NCBI RefSeq assembly: GCF_021401345.1
Contig: NZ_JACBGE010000002.1
Span: 186,001 to 250,000 of the forward strand
Source of the DNA: Hydrogenophaga sp. NFH-34
Lineage (GTDB): Bacteria > Pseudomonadota > Gammaproteobacteria > Burkholderiales > Burkholderiaceae_C
Length of the DNA: 64,000 bases
Reading direction: 5' to 3'
Position 1 is the first letter of the stretch; each line of letters opens with the position of its first letter. Below the pieces are notes generated by a model. It saw only the letters and a program-made list of their open reading frames with translations. It searched no databases and was not told the DNA's origin. Both the position numbers and the translations under genes were made by a program. Below, one piece after another: positions 1 through 9,532 of the stretch.

Positions 1-204
1 TAGCCGCAAGCAGTCCTGCGTCGGTTCGATCTCGGCCAGCAGCTTTCGCTCCAGCTCTTCGAAGCCAGACAGCTCGACCCGGCACTCGAACACAGATTTC
101 TGGACCCGCTGCCCCGTGCTCTCGCAGACTTTGGCCACCCGCCTCAGCCGGCGCCGGCCAGTTGCGGTCTCGGTGCTCACGTCATAACAAACGATCACCA
201 GCAC
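1..204 (-). CDS. cas2: Cas2 of a second CRISPR system, partial at window edge
   Basis: The first 68 codons of a Cas2 nuclease run off the left edge of the window. The start is the GTG at 204-202, with GAGGTG seven bases upstream. The reading begins [20 protein letters not shown] and continues with RVQKSVFEC, which is the ferredoxin-fold core of the Cas2 found with Cas4-containing systems (I-C and relatives), unlike the I-E Cas2 at 5080-5391. In that family the protein is the structural dimer joining two Cas1 dimers during spacer integration. Nothing visible is broken here, but its partner cas1, immediately upstream, is a deletion fossil, so this copy probably no longer supports adaptation by itself. 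Subtype is inferred from memory of the family. Confidence 0.8.
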   Translation of the reverse strand, partial: MLVIVCYDVSTETATGRRRLRRVAKVCESTGQRVQKSVFECRVELSGFEELERKLLAEIEPTQDCLRL

Positions 205-213
205 GCCAACACC

Positions 214-602
214 TCACCACACCAGAAACGGCAGATACCCGGTGACCAGCCCGGATTCGTCACTTTCCAGCCAGATCGCCCGCGCCATCAGTCGCGCCTG
301 CACCAAGGGCACCAGACCGAGCGGCAGCGCCTGCTTCAACACCGGGTGTTGAACCTCCTCCTGCTTGCGCTCCTGAAAAGCCACCACAACGCCCGTCGCG
401 TTCGCCCGTCCATGGAAAACACCGACCGCAAATCCGCCTTGACCAACAAGGGCTGTCGATCAAAGTACTGGCGCGCCGCTTCACCCTCCAGGCCATGCAG
501 CACATCCAGGTCACCCGCATCAGGCAACGCGCGCAACGTGGCGGCCAAGTCTTGCGTGCCACGCGTCAGCGCTGCCACCCTGTTTCTCAGTTTCTTGCCC
601 AC
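214..602 (-). pseudogene. cas1: Fossil of a Cas4-type cas1, doubly deleted
   Basis: Two Cas1 pieces survive in different frames. The first, from 602 down, reads KKLRNRVAALTRGTQDLAAT and later the conserved LEGEAARQYF, which holds the metal-binding Glu; it ends near GRTRR. The second, about 373 down to 214, reads VVVAFQERKQEE, then GLVPLVQARL and the terminal YLPFLVW, the normal C-terminus of a Cas1 such as I-C. The middle, which would carry the His and Asp of the active site, is missing, and the join shifts frame. The N-terminal ~120 residues are also missing: the fossil begins exactly where the CRISPR array ends at 603. It lies ten bases upstream of its cas2, as in a normal cas1-cas2 pair. 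Such a protein cannot be catalytic. Confidence 0.85.
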
Positions 603-603
603 G

Positions 604-3600
604 GGCCTATCCCCGCTCGCGCGGGGGAACCGACCGGAATGGAGAAACCCGACACGATCAGATGGGCCTATCCCCGCTCGCGCGGGGGAACCTCTACCGC
701 CGTGGCGTGCATGGCCTGCTGGTAGGGCCTATCCCCGCTCGCGCGGGGGAACCGCGCCGGGCCCGCTCGATTGGGGAGTCGGTGGCGGCCTATCCCCGCT
801 CGCGCGGGGGAACCTTGCACGGTGGCGAGCTGGCGCATGGCCGACTGGGCCTATCCCCGCTCGCGCGGGGGAACCAACTGCGCGCCCCACATCACGAAGG
901 CGTCGGAGGGCCTATCCCCGCTCGCGCGGGGGAACCAGCGTGCCCGAGCCCTTCGCGCTCTTGCCCTGCGGCCTATCCCCGCTCGCGCGGGGGAACCTCC
1001 CACGCCAGTGCGCTGGAAGTCAGCGTGGTGGGCCTATCCCCGCTCGCGCGGGGGAACCAAACGATGCACAGACTCGGACAGATCGCTCGGGGGCCTATCC
1101 CCGCTCGCGCGGGGGAACCACGGTGGTGCTGCCGTAGTTGATGCCATAGGCGGGCCTATCCCCGCTCGCGCGGGGGAACCTTGATGCCTTTGCCCTTCCC
1201 GTGAGCCTGCTGGGGCCTATCCCCGCTCGCGCGGGGGAACCGCACAGAACTGCACGCAGCTTTTCCACTGCTGCGGCCTATCCCCGCTCGCGCGGGGGAA
1301 CCGATGGGTGCTCCGGTGGGGGTTTCGTTCAGGCGGGCCTATCCCCGCTCGCGCGGGGGAACCTTGCCGGGCGGCGTGGACACGTCTGCACGGGCGGGCC
1401 TATCCCCGCTCGCGCGGGGGAACCCGCGACGCGGCCGGCGTGCGCCTGCCAGGCGCGGGCCTATCCCCGCTCGCGCGGGGGAACCCACAAATATATTGGT
1501 TGTACCTAAAGAGATAACGGCCTATCCCCGCTCGCGCGGGGGAACCATCGTGTACGCGACGGCCGTTTCGTTGAGCCGGGGCCTATCCCCGCTCGCGCGG
1601 GGGAACCATAGACGCTCACGGCGGCGGTGCACTGCATGTGGGCCTATCCCCGCTCGCGCGGGGGAACCGCAGGGACGGCGCTCAACAGCATCCTGGCGCA
1701 GGGCCTATCCCCGCTCGCGCGGGGGAACCGAGGGGTGAGCGCAGCGATGGAGGCTGGATCTGGGCCTATCCCCGCTCGCGCGGGGGAACCTCGATGGCCG
1801 CGACGATCTTCTCGGTGCTCTGGGGCCTATCCCCGCTCGCGCGGGGGAACCGTCAGGGATGGCCGGCTTGACGTCCTGTACACGGGCCTATCCCCGCTCG
1901 CGCGGGGGAACCGGCACAGGGCACGACGTCGTCGTACCGCTGCAGGGCCTATCCCCGCTCGCGCGGGGGAACCCAATGTATCTCCCCGTCTTAGGGATGC
2001 GATCACGGCCTATCCCCGCTCGCGCGGGGGAACCGAAGGCGCAAAGCTGCCCGGGCGCCTTGCCAAGGGCCTATCCCCGCTCGCGCGGGGGAACCTGGGA
2101 CATTCGCCCGCCAGGCCGATGGATGTAGGACCTATCCCCGCTCGCGCGGGGGAACCGTGTGTTGGGGTGCGCCGGCTGGCCGCGCTTCGGGCCTATCCCC
2201 GCTCGCGCGGGGGAACCCGCCGCCGCCTACTGGAGGGAGCTGTGATGCTGGGCCTATCCCCGCTCGCGCGGGGGAACCACGACTTTGATGCTGGCCTGCT
2301 TGCCGACGTAGGGCCTATCCCCGCTCGCGCGGGGGAACCGCATCGGTTTTTACGGTCACCGTGCCCGGGTTGGGCCTATCCCCGCTCGCGCGGGGGAACC
2401 TGAGCGGGGGTCGGGGTCGAGTAGACGACAACGGGCCTATCCCCGCTCGCGCGGGGGAACCCTTCCAGTTGCCCGCAGATAGACCCCGATCATCGGGCCT
2501 ATCCCCGCTCGCGCGGGGGAACCTTGGTGCAGTTTTTTGCAAACACGTACAGCCGGGGCCTATCCCCGCTCGCGCGGGGGAACCGCTCGGTATTGGCGGG
2601 CCGGCGTGCCCGATCACGGCCTATCCCCGCTCGCGCGGGGGAACCGCCGTGCCCGAGACAGCCGAGGCGGCTGCCTGAGGCCTATCCCCGCTCGCGCGGG
2701 GGAACCTCCTTGCGGATCGTGGTCGCCACTTCCAGCTCGGGCCTATCCCCGCTCGCGCGGGGGAACCACCTACGACCACGCCCGCGCGCTGACCTCCGAG
2801 GGCCTATCCCCGCTCGCGCGGGGGAACCCACCCCACCCAACCCGCTTCGGCGGGTTTTTTGGGCCTATCCCCGCTCGCGCGGGGGAACCTGGTCCATGAG
2901 CGCGACCACGCGGTAGATGCGGTGCCTATCCCCGCTCGCGCGGGGGAACCGGCACCGCGCTGATCGTCGAGGGCATCAAGCAGGGCCTATCCCCGCTCGC
3001 GCGGGGGAACCCTGACCTCCATCGAACACGAAGCCCGCGAGCAGGGCCTATCCCCGCTCGCGCGGGGGAACCTCACGGACTATCTGGTCCGCGAAATCGT
3101 CTTGGGGCCTATCCCCGCTCGCGCGGGGGAACCGACATCGTTTGACCCGGTGCGGCTCGGTGCAAGGGCCTATCCCCGCTCGCGCGGGGGAACCTGCTCA
3201 GCGATGGCTTTGTGTGCCTGCTGGGGGGGCCTATCCCCGCTCGCGCGGGGGAACCCAGCGGCAACGGTGCCGATTGGCGAATGCACAGGGCCTATCCCCG
3301 CTCGCGCGGGGGAACCTCGCCCAGCGCGGACTTGTGGATTCGCGTTTTGGGCCTATCCCCGCTCGCGCGGGGGAACCGCCGCGAGGCCCTCTCCGTCATT
3401 CACATCAACGGGCCTATCCCCGCTCGCGCGGGGGAACCCAGTGCCAGCCGGTCTTGAGCTGTGCCTTGAGGGGCCTATCCCCGCTCGCGCGGGGGAACCT
3501 GCTCCAGGGCCTTGCTCACGTCAGTAAGCTGGGGCCTATCCCCGCTCGCGCGGGGGAACCGGCGTTTTCCACGCGGTGAGCGTGGGGGTGGCGGGCCTAT

Positions 3601-5024
3601 CCCCGCTCGCGCGGGGGAACCCACCGCCGGATGCGGCCAGACCAAAGCACGACGGGCCTATCCCCGCTCGCGCGGGGGAACCGCTATCTGATCGCCCACG
3701 GCTGGCCAAGCGTTGGGCCTATCCCCGCTCGCGCGGGGGAACCTGTCCAACCTTCCTGGCGCACCTGGCGCACGCGGGCCTATCCCCGCTCGCGCGGGGG
3801 AACCATGTATACGGCCGACGGATATAAGGGCGGTGAGGGCCTATCCCCGCTCGCGCGGGGGAACCTCAGGGTCGGTGGCGCCGTAGTCGGTGGTGAGGGG
3901 CCTATCCCCGCTCGCGCGGGGGAACCTTCACGTGGCCGCACTTGAGGCACTGCTTACTGGGCCTATCCCCGCTCGCGCGGGGGAACCGTGCGCCTGCCTG
4001 CTGGCACGCTGGTGCTGCCGGGCCTATCCCCGCTCGCGCGGGGGAACCAGCAGCTGCTCACCAAGCAGCGCGCCATCACGGGGCCTATCCCCGCTCGCGC
4101 GGGGGAACCACCTGGCCGCAGTCTTGCGCGAGCATGAAAGCGGGCCTATCCCCGCTCGCGCGGGGGAACCCTTCTGCATGCCGCCCGGAGTCATATCGAA
4201 TTGGGCCTATCCCCGCTCGCGCGGGGGAACCTTCTTGCTCGCGTTGCCCCGCAGAACGTGCACGGGCCTATCCCCGCTCGCGCGGGGGAACCGCTAGGAC
4301 AGGCTGGCTTGCACAGCAACAACAGGGCCTATCCCCGCTCGCGCGGGGGAACCGAAAGCACAGGCAAGACCCGCACGCCCCATCAGGGCCTATCCCCGCT
4401 CGCGCGGGGGAACCGCGAGGTGGCGGGCTGCGATCTGGTGTGGCCGGGGCCTATCCCCGCTCGCGCGGGGGAACCTTGCCGGTCAGGTCGTACAGGTACT
4501 GGCGCTTGGGCCTATCCCCGCTCGCGCGGGGGAACCTTGTGTTTCAACAGCTGCAAGGTCTATCCGTCGGGCCTATCCCCGCTCGCGCGGGGGAACCGTG
4601 GCCGGTGAGATGCTGACCAGCGACCTGCTGGGCCTATCCCCGCTCGCGCGGGGGAACCTGACACACCCCACAGCCGGCGGCGGCGCTCCGCGGCCTATCC
4701 CCGCTCGCGCGGGGGAACCTTCGGCCTCGGAATCTTGACGATCACGTCAGGGGGCCTATCCCCGCTCGCGCGGGGGAACCGGGGTCGGCGGTGGTGGCGG
4801 TGGTGGTGCCTTCGGCCTATCCCCGCTCGCGCGGGGGAACCAAGGAAAGAGGAATGATGGGGATGGTCGATCAGGGCCTATCCCCGCTCGCGCGGGGGAA
4901 CCGAGATCAAAACCCACCAGCAGCGCCTGGGGTGGGGCCTATCCCCGCTCGCGCGGGGGAACCGGCTCAAAGCCCGGCAAATCGGGCTGCAGGAAGGGCC
5001 TATCCCCGCTCGCGCGGGGGAACC
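604..5024 (-). CRISPR. Type I-E CRISPR array, 73 repeats and 72 spacers
   Basis: A 28-base repeat recurs every 61 bases from 604 to 4997 (start positions on the plus strand). In transcribed (minus) orientation it starts GGTTCCCCCGCG, continues GAGCGGGG and ends ATAGGCC; the next base is mostly C, giving the usual I-E 29/32 layout. The stem CCCCGC / GCGGGG is the Cas6e hairpin. Only one interval differs (62 bases, between repeats at 2434 and 2496). Just two repeats show a base change: at 2129-2156 (second plus-strand base A) and at 2923-2950 (first base T). cas genes are on the same strand and run towards the array, so the leader-proximal, newest spacer is 4964-4996 and the oldest lies near 632. 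There is no degenerate terminal repeat at the distal end. Confidence 0.98.
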
Positions 5025-5079
5025 TCTCACACCCAACTTGTTGAGGCGTAAGAGAAAACAACGAATCACATTCGGATTA
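5025..5079 (-). promoter_or_regulatory. CRISPR leader
   Basis: These 55 bases separate the stop of cas2e from the first repeat and are clearly AT-richer than the flanks. In I-E systems the leader carries the array promoter and an IHF site that bends DNA for Cas1-Cas2 integration. On the minus strand, 5046-5034 reads CCTCAACAAGTTG, which matches the IHF consensus (WATCAANNNNTTR) at all specified positions except the first two, and sits about ten bases from repeat 1, where IHF acts in the E. coli system. The short length suggests that part of the promoter lies inside the end of cas2e. Confidence 0.6.
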
Positions 5080-5391
5080 TTAAAGAGCGTTTTCTGGTCT
5101 GCCGAGACGAGTCACCCACATGCCGTCCAGCTCCACCAACTCACGAGAGGGAGTTCCGAGGTGAGCAAGGCCAATGCCACCGACCTCGTTCAGATCACGC
5201 CAAACCATTACCAAGCTGCCTCTCGGCTCCTGGCCGTGCCAATCGGAGACAACACCCCACGTGCGCTCCCGCACACCCTTGTTCATTCGGGGTGCGACAA
5301 ACACTTTGGGAGCCACCTCCAACATCACGGATGCGAGAAAGCCGTGGAAACGGTCGGCGACATCACGTGTCACGATCATCACCAGCGCCAT
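5080..5391 (-). CDS. cas2e: Type I-E Cas2
   Basis: A 103-residue Cas2 of the I-E type, the usual length for this group (94-110). It begins MALVMIVTRDVADRFHGFLA and has the typical WLLEV-like segment (SVMLEVAPKVFV), a VMVWR strand and a C-terminal ELVELDGMWV segment. Cas2e dimers bridge two Cas1e dimers in the spacer-integration complex; nuclease activity is not needed for that. The ATG at 5391 lies inside the end of cas1e (29-base overlap), a sign of translational coupling. It is the last gene of the cas operon; the array leader begins directly after its TAA. Confidence 0.95.
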   Translation of the reverse strand: MALVMIVTRDVADRFHGFLASVMLEVAPKVFVAPRMNKGVRERTWGVVSDWHGQEPRGSLVMVWRDLNEVGGIGLAHLGTPSRELVELDGMWVTRLGRPENAL

Positions 5392-6256
5392 CGATCTCCT
5401 CCATGCGCAGCACCTGCTTGATCTTGTCGATCATCGACGGGATGACCTGCTGTTTGCGAAACACCTGTGCCGCCTCGCGGCGAACCAACCGGTCAACCGT
5501 TTCCTCGGCCCCTTCGGCCACCCTCTTCGCTGCCGAGAAGGCAATCTGCAACGTGACCGTCTCGCGAAACAGGTCAGCAATGTCCAGCACAAACGACTGT
5601 CCCGAATCCTCATGAATGAAGCCGAGAGGGGGAAGCGCCGCCAGTGACTGAACGGCAATCGCCGCCGCTGCTTGTACGGCAGTGGCGGCGTGGTTCAGAG
5701 CCTGATTGGGAATGTCGGCGGCCGTTGGGTCGGCACGGTCGTAGTGGCGACCATTCCACTCAATGCCGTGTCTGTCGGCGATCAGCTTGTACATGACCTT
5801 GACGCGAGAGCCCTCGATGCCTCGCAGCGTGTCCAGATCGCGATGGGGTAGAACCTCGCCAAGCCGCAAGGCATACATATGCCGCGCGACACTCACCCGC
5901 CGACGCGGATTACCCCACAGCTCTGCCTGTCGCCGTGCGACATCTGAACGATCCGGCATCAGCGGAGGTGCGGTGTATGCGCGCACACCGTCCGATCCAA
6001 CGGCTGCCATCAAGGTGCCGTGGCGGGCGAGCAGTCGCAATGCGTCGTGTGTCACGCTGCTGCCCGGCCCCAGCAAGATCATGGACACCGATTGGTGGGG
6101 AATCTGATCTGCACGCGGAGTCAAGGTCTCGTTGCCCCGCACGAAGTGCAGACACCCGTCGACGACGCACAACTCACCACGTTCCAGCCATAGCAGCCCA
6201 TGGCGGTCTGCGTGCGGAAATCGGGCCGTTTCCAACCCAAGACGTCCTTTCAGCAC
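5363..6256 (-). CDS. cas1e: Type I-E Cas1 integrase
   Basis: A 297-residue Cas1, close to the 305 of E. coli. Cas1 catalyses integration of prespacers at the leader-repeat junction. The metal-binding residues are all visible: E148 in RGIEGSR, H215 in GFIHED, D225 and D228 in VLDIADLF, each exactly seven positions later than E. coli E141, H208, D218 and D221. The GTG start has GAGG eight bases upstream. The gene looks intact, so this locus has one full adaptation pair (cas1e-cas2e), in contrast to the fossil pair at the other end of the array. Confidence 0.96.
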   Translation of the reverse strand: MLKGRLGLETARFPHADRHGLLWLERGELCVVDGCLHFVRGNETLTPRADQIPHQSVSMILLGPGSSVTHDALRLLARHGTLMAAVGSDGVRAYTAPPLMPDRSDVARRQAELWGNPRRRVSVARHMYALRLGEVLPHRDLDTLRGIEGSRVKVMYKLIADRHGIEWNGRHYDRADPTAADIPNQALNHAATAVQAAAAIAVQSLAALPPLGFIHEDSGQSFVLDIADLFRETVTLQIAFSAAKRVAEGAEETVDRLVRREAAQVFRKQQVIPSMIDKIKQVLRMEEIDGAGDDRDT

Positions 6257-6274
6257 TTTGGAAACCTCGCCGGC

Positions 6275-7018
6275 TCAGCTTCTGGCAGGACGCAGCAGCA
6301 ACAAGCCAAAACCAAAAGAGCGGTGTCGCCCTACACCTTGCGCCAGCAACCTTGCGAACGCCTGCGGGTCGGCCACTCTCAAGTGGCCCGCCAGTATGGC
6401 GTCAGGTCCATCGACAACGCGGCTGTGGCGCGCATCGCCTGCGCCCGTTTTCTGGCTCCTACGCGTTACTCCCAACTGCCTGTAACTCGTCACGTGGGCA
6501 TCCACCTGCTCTGCGCCGCCCTGCCGTGTCAACAGATCGCGCAGCCATTGCACATACACCTCGCCCCGATTCGGTCCGCCATCACCAGCCTTCTCCACCG
6601 CAACCAAAAAGGCATCTCTCTCGCGACCTGTCTTCCCTTCGCGAATGATGGGGCGCACACGCACCTCGAACCCAAGCACGTGCCCTTCGGCCCATTCCGT
6701 TGGAAACGACCGCACGCTCATGCCCCTGTGGTGCTGAGTCTCACCAAGACCCAATGCAGCCGCAACGTCAGGCTCCGCCAAGGCAGCCAGTTGGGCGAGT
6801 TCGGTAGCGTTCAATTTGGAGTAAGCCAGCAAACCCTGCTCGACATCCAGGTAACGAAATGGCTGCGGCGCGTGTTCACCGAAGGCCGCTCGCAACAGCG
6901 CGTGAAACGCATAGCCCAAATCGCCTTGAGCGTCCAACAGCCGATGGTGCGCAGCCCATGCAGCCAGTCGCTGCGGATCGGGTCTGGTGTGCAGAAGATA
7001 GAGAGGTTCAACGCTCAT
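6275..7018 (-). CDS. cas6e: Cas6e, CRISPR RNA endoribonuclease
   Basis: A 247-residue Cas6e, somewhat longer than E. coli CasE (199). It cuts the pre-crRNA at the 3' base of each repeat hairpin and stays bound as the head of Cascade. Seen in sequence: an N-terminal His-rich helix (AAHHRLLDAQGD) followed by GYAFHALL, and the C-terminal glycine-rich loop GVGRHRSFGFGLLLL that defines the family. I chose the ATG at 7018 because it forms an ATGA overlap with the cas5e stop; the 24 further upstream codons lie inside cas5e and lack homology. Confidence 0.94.
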   Translation of the reverse strand: MSVEPLYLLHTRPDPQRLAAWAAHHRLLDAQGDLGYAFHALLRAAFGEHAPQPFRYLDVEQGLLAYSKLNATELAQLAALAEPDVAAALGLGETQHHRGMSVRSFPTEWAEGHVLGFEVRVRPIIREGKTGRERDAFLVAVEKAGDGGPNRGEVYVQWLRDLLTRQGGAEQVDAHVTSYRQLGVTRRSQKTGAGDARHSRVVDGPDAILAGHLRVADPQAFARLLAQGVGRHRSFGFGLLLLRPARS

Positions 7019-7749
7019 GACATGCTCCCTGCGTATCGGATGAGCCCTTCGCGCACAGGGCGCCAGCCGCCGTGGACGCCACTGGTCCAATTGCGTTCAT
7101 CGCACACATCCACCAAACGGTCACCCGGTAGTTGCCCTTCGCCATCTGGCCACTGGGCTCGCAATCCCTGCTGCCCACTGACCAAAGGCGCAAATTGCAG
7201 GGCTTGCAAAACCGTATCCGCGTCGATCCACCCGGCCACCAACCGCCCCACGGGCAGACAAGGTTTGCGTCCGATGAAGAGAGGACGCTGGGGCCGGTCC
7301 ATCGCTTGGGCTACTTCATCCAGCGTGGGCGACTCGTCAGCAGGATCAAGCCGCAAAGCAAGAAGGGCCGTGAGGTCGGCGTGGTAGTCGCGGTAACGCT
7401 GGAGCGTCAAAGACTTACGCCCGCTTTTTGCCATCGAATAGCTAGGACTCTTCGCACGCCCCTCTGGTTGCCCAAACGTTGTCCAGCCGGCGTCATCTTC
7501 AAACAGCTCTGCCGTTTGATACTCCCGCAGCTTCTGCGTTTGTGCCTCCAATCGGGTACCCAATCGCAACCGCTCTTGCAACCGGTTGTGCGGCACATCG
7601 TCGCCCCGATCCCAGCCCAGGGCATTGGCGATCAACCCCGTGACCATGGAAAGAGCAGGGAAGTCGCGAATGACACCGTAGTTATCAATGGTCTCGCCCC
7701 CAAACGCTATGAGCGGGGACGACAACCTGATCAGCAAATAGCGCGCCAT
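7015..7749 (-). CDS. cas5e: Cas5e, Cascade 5'-handle binding subunit
   Basis: A 244-residue Cas5 of the I-E type (CasD; 224 in E. coli). It caps the crRNA 5' handle and contacts Cas8e. The N-terminal strand YLLIRLSSPLIAFGGETIDN is typical, followed by FPALSMVTGLIANALG and a Gly-rich stretch (PLFIGRKPCLPVG) shared by the family. The ATG at 7749 lies one base after the cas7e stop; a longer frame upstream would overlap cas7e with no recognisable sequence. It overlaps cas6e by four bases. Confidence 0.94.
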   Translation of the reverse strand: MARYLLIRLSSPLIAFGGETIDNYGVIRDFPALSMVTGLIANALGWDRGDDVPHNRLQERLRLGTRLEAQTQKLREYQTAELFEDDAGWTTFGQPEGRAKSPSYSMAKSGRKSLTLQRYRDYHADLTALLALRLDPADESPTLDEVAQAMDRPQRPLFIGRKPCLPVGRLVAGWIDADTVLQALQFAPLVSGQQGLRAQWPDGEGQLPGDRLVDVCDERNWTSGVHGGWRPVREGLIRYAGSMS

Positions 7750-7750
7750 A

Positions 7751-8947
7751 TCAGGCCGCCTGCGCTGGCGCTGCGCCTTGGGTGATGTAGGCTTGCACCC
7801 ACGTTGCAAGGTCATTGAGGGGCAGGCGCTCGGCGTTGGGAACGGTCACTTTGTCCAAGGCCAGGAAGCGCCGATCCAGCGTAGCCCCATAGGCCCCGTC
7901 CAGCTTGCCGATTTCGTCTGCCAGCATCTGCACAGCGGCCTCTCGTAGCGCTGCGTGGTCCGTCGGCAAGGCATTCTGGAATGCACCTGCGAGGCTGCGT
8001 GGTTGCCAGTCGCCCACTTCCACCAACATGAACTTGGCCCAGTCAAACGGTGCGGTCGATCCACGCTTGGCGCCAGGGCTGACCGTGGCGATCAGGTGCA
8101 ACAGGTGCTGCACCACGCGACCAGCAAGCTCTCGCTTTTCGGTGGGCAAAGTGGCCCAGTCTTTGGCTGCTTCACCCTCCAGGTTGGCAATCAGTTGCGG
8201 CACGTCCACCACCACGTAACCGTAGTACAGGCCGGATGCCAGTTCGGTATCAAAGATGCCTGCGGAACCCAACTCACCTGCTTCGCGCTGCAGGTCGTCC
8301 ACCACGGTGAAGTAGTCGTTCTCGACTTGGGCTTCGTGCACCGTGAAGGCGTGGGCCACGTACACGGCGGCATCGCGACTGGCCAGTACGTCAGAAGTGA
8401 CCATGCGACCGAACAGGGCGGACTCCAGTCCACTGCCGTGTTTCAGTGCTTCGATGTTCTTCTTCTCGTCCTTCAAAAACTTGGCGATGGCGGACTTGAG
8501 CACTTTGGCCTCAGTGTTTTCCTGTGCCAGCTCCGCGCAGCGTTTGACCAAGTAGTCAATCTCCGCGTAGCCCATCAAAACGGCTTGCCCGGTTTCAAGC
8601 GCGTCTTTGCCCTTTGATTCTTTCCCGCCCTTGTCCAAAAGACCTGCGTCTCGCAGACCTTCGCCGGCCGCCTGTGCCAAGGCTTCGGAAAGACCGCCCT
8701 CCATCAACCTTCTTCGGATCAAGTCCAGTGTCACCCTGGAGCGGACGGCCATGGGCACACCCAGGCTCGCCAGCGAGAAATGGTCCTCAGCCACCCGCCA
8801 GTGGCGCTTCAAACACTGAGACGAAATGCGCGTGCGTATGGCATCACCATAGGGCAAACGCTTCGCCAGACCTGCGTCGTCGCGGTTCAGCAGTGCGCCG
8901 GGGTAGTTGTGCAGGGTGTGGATCTGGATAAAACGGGGCAGATTCAT
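7751..8947 (-). CDS. cas7e: Cas7e, Cascade backbone subunit
   Basis: A 398-residue Cas7 of the I-E type (CasC; 363 in E. coli). Six copies form the helical backbone that holds the crRNA spacer. It starts MNLPRFIQIHTLHNYPGALLN and has the diagnostic RTRISSQCLKRHWR segment near residues 38-51. A Lys-rich stretch around 105-165 (GKESKGKDA, KDEKKNIEALKHG) belongs to the thumb or insertion region. It is separated from cas5e by one base and from cse2 by 24 bases. Confidence 0.95.
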   Translation of the reverse strand: MNLPRFIQIHTLHNYPGALLNRDDAGLAKRLPYGDAIRTRISSQCLKRHWRVAEDHFSLASLGVPMAVRSRVTLDLIRRRLMEGGLSEALAQAAGEGLRDAGLLDKGGKESKGKDALETGQAVLMGYAEIDYLVKRCAELAQENTEAKVLKSAIAKFLKDEKKNIEALKHGSGLESALFGRMVTSDVLASRDAAVYVAHAFTVHEAQVENDYFTVVDDLQREAGELGSAGIFDTELASGLYYGYVVVDVPQLIANLEGEAAKDWATLPTEKRELAGRVVQHLLHLIATVSPGAKRGSTAPFDWAKFMLVEVGDWQPRSLAGAFQNALPTDHAALREAAVQMLADEIGKLDGAYGATLDRRFLALDKVTVPNAERLPLNDLATWVQAYITQGAAPAQAA

Positions 8948-8971
8948 GAAAGCTCCTTGAGTGATGGTTTG

Positions 8972-9532
8972 TTATGACTTGGATTCGGTTCGGGCCAGCG
9001 ACGAAAAATAGAGGCCTGCGATCTGAAGACGTATTTCCTCGGCTTCTGCTTGGCTGCTGCGCAAGGCGCTACCTTCCTTGAGCACCAGTTCGCCCAGCTC
9101 GCGCCAGTTGGGTGCCACGCCTTTGCTGGCCAACAATCGCAGCACACGAGGCAAAAGCTGCGTGAAGGCATCGCCTCGCGAAGTGAGCAGTTTGGTGACG
9201 CGCGACTCAGACACACCGGCGGTGGCCAACTGCCTGCCCAGCCTTTGTTTACCGTCGTGTCCAGCGAGCGCCATGCCATGAGCAATCAAAGCCCAACGCG
9301 GCCAGGTATCTGCATGCCATTGCTCTGGCGCCAAGCCTGCCGCTGACAAGGCTCGTGCCAACGCAGCCAACTGGTGGGGCTGGAGCGCGTCTGGTTTGAG
9401 CCGGGCCAGTGCCGCGCGGTCACCGGTGCTGGCGCGCTTGATGTAGGCAGCCAGCGCCCCAAAGGGCTCACGGTACGCGGCGGCAGCCTCTGGTGGGGCG
9501 TGCTCTTCCAAGGTGGGTTCAAGCGTGGTCAC
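8972..9532 (-). CDS. cse2: Cse2 (Cas11e), Cascade small subunit
   Basis: A 186-residue all-alpha small subunit (CasB; 160 in E. coli), which forms the dimer along the inner face of Cascade and stabilises the R-loop. The start is the GTG at 9532-9530: an AGGAGG lies seven bases upstream, and the residues after it match the family (AYREPFGALAAYIKRASTG, GDRAALARL). The frame stays open another 51 codons upstream but only inside cas8e. It overlaps the end of cas8e by 14 bases. The C-terminal half holds the LLTSRGDAFTQLLPRVLRLL helix typical of Cse2. Confidence 0.93.
   Translation of the reverse strand: MTTLEPTLEEHAPPEAAAAYREPFGALAAYIKRASTGDRAALARLKPDALQPHQLAALARALSAAGLAPEQWHADTWPRWALIAHGMALAGHDGKQRLGRQLATAGVSESRVTKLLTSRGDAFTQLLPRVLRLLASKGVAPNWRELGELVLKEGSALRSSQAEAEEIRLQIAGLYFSSLARTESKS

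Noticed and set aside
604-5024. Self-targeting spacers against genes of this window
   Set aside because: Reading by eye I found no spacer with a clear match inside the window, and I cannot run a search; no claim made.
346-5051. Many plus-strand open frames with repeating LSPLARGN, PIPARAGE and AYPRSRGG motifs
   Set aside because: They are translations of the CRISPR repeat in three frames; the 61-base period and variable spacers explain them fully.
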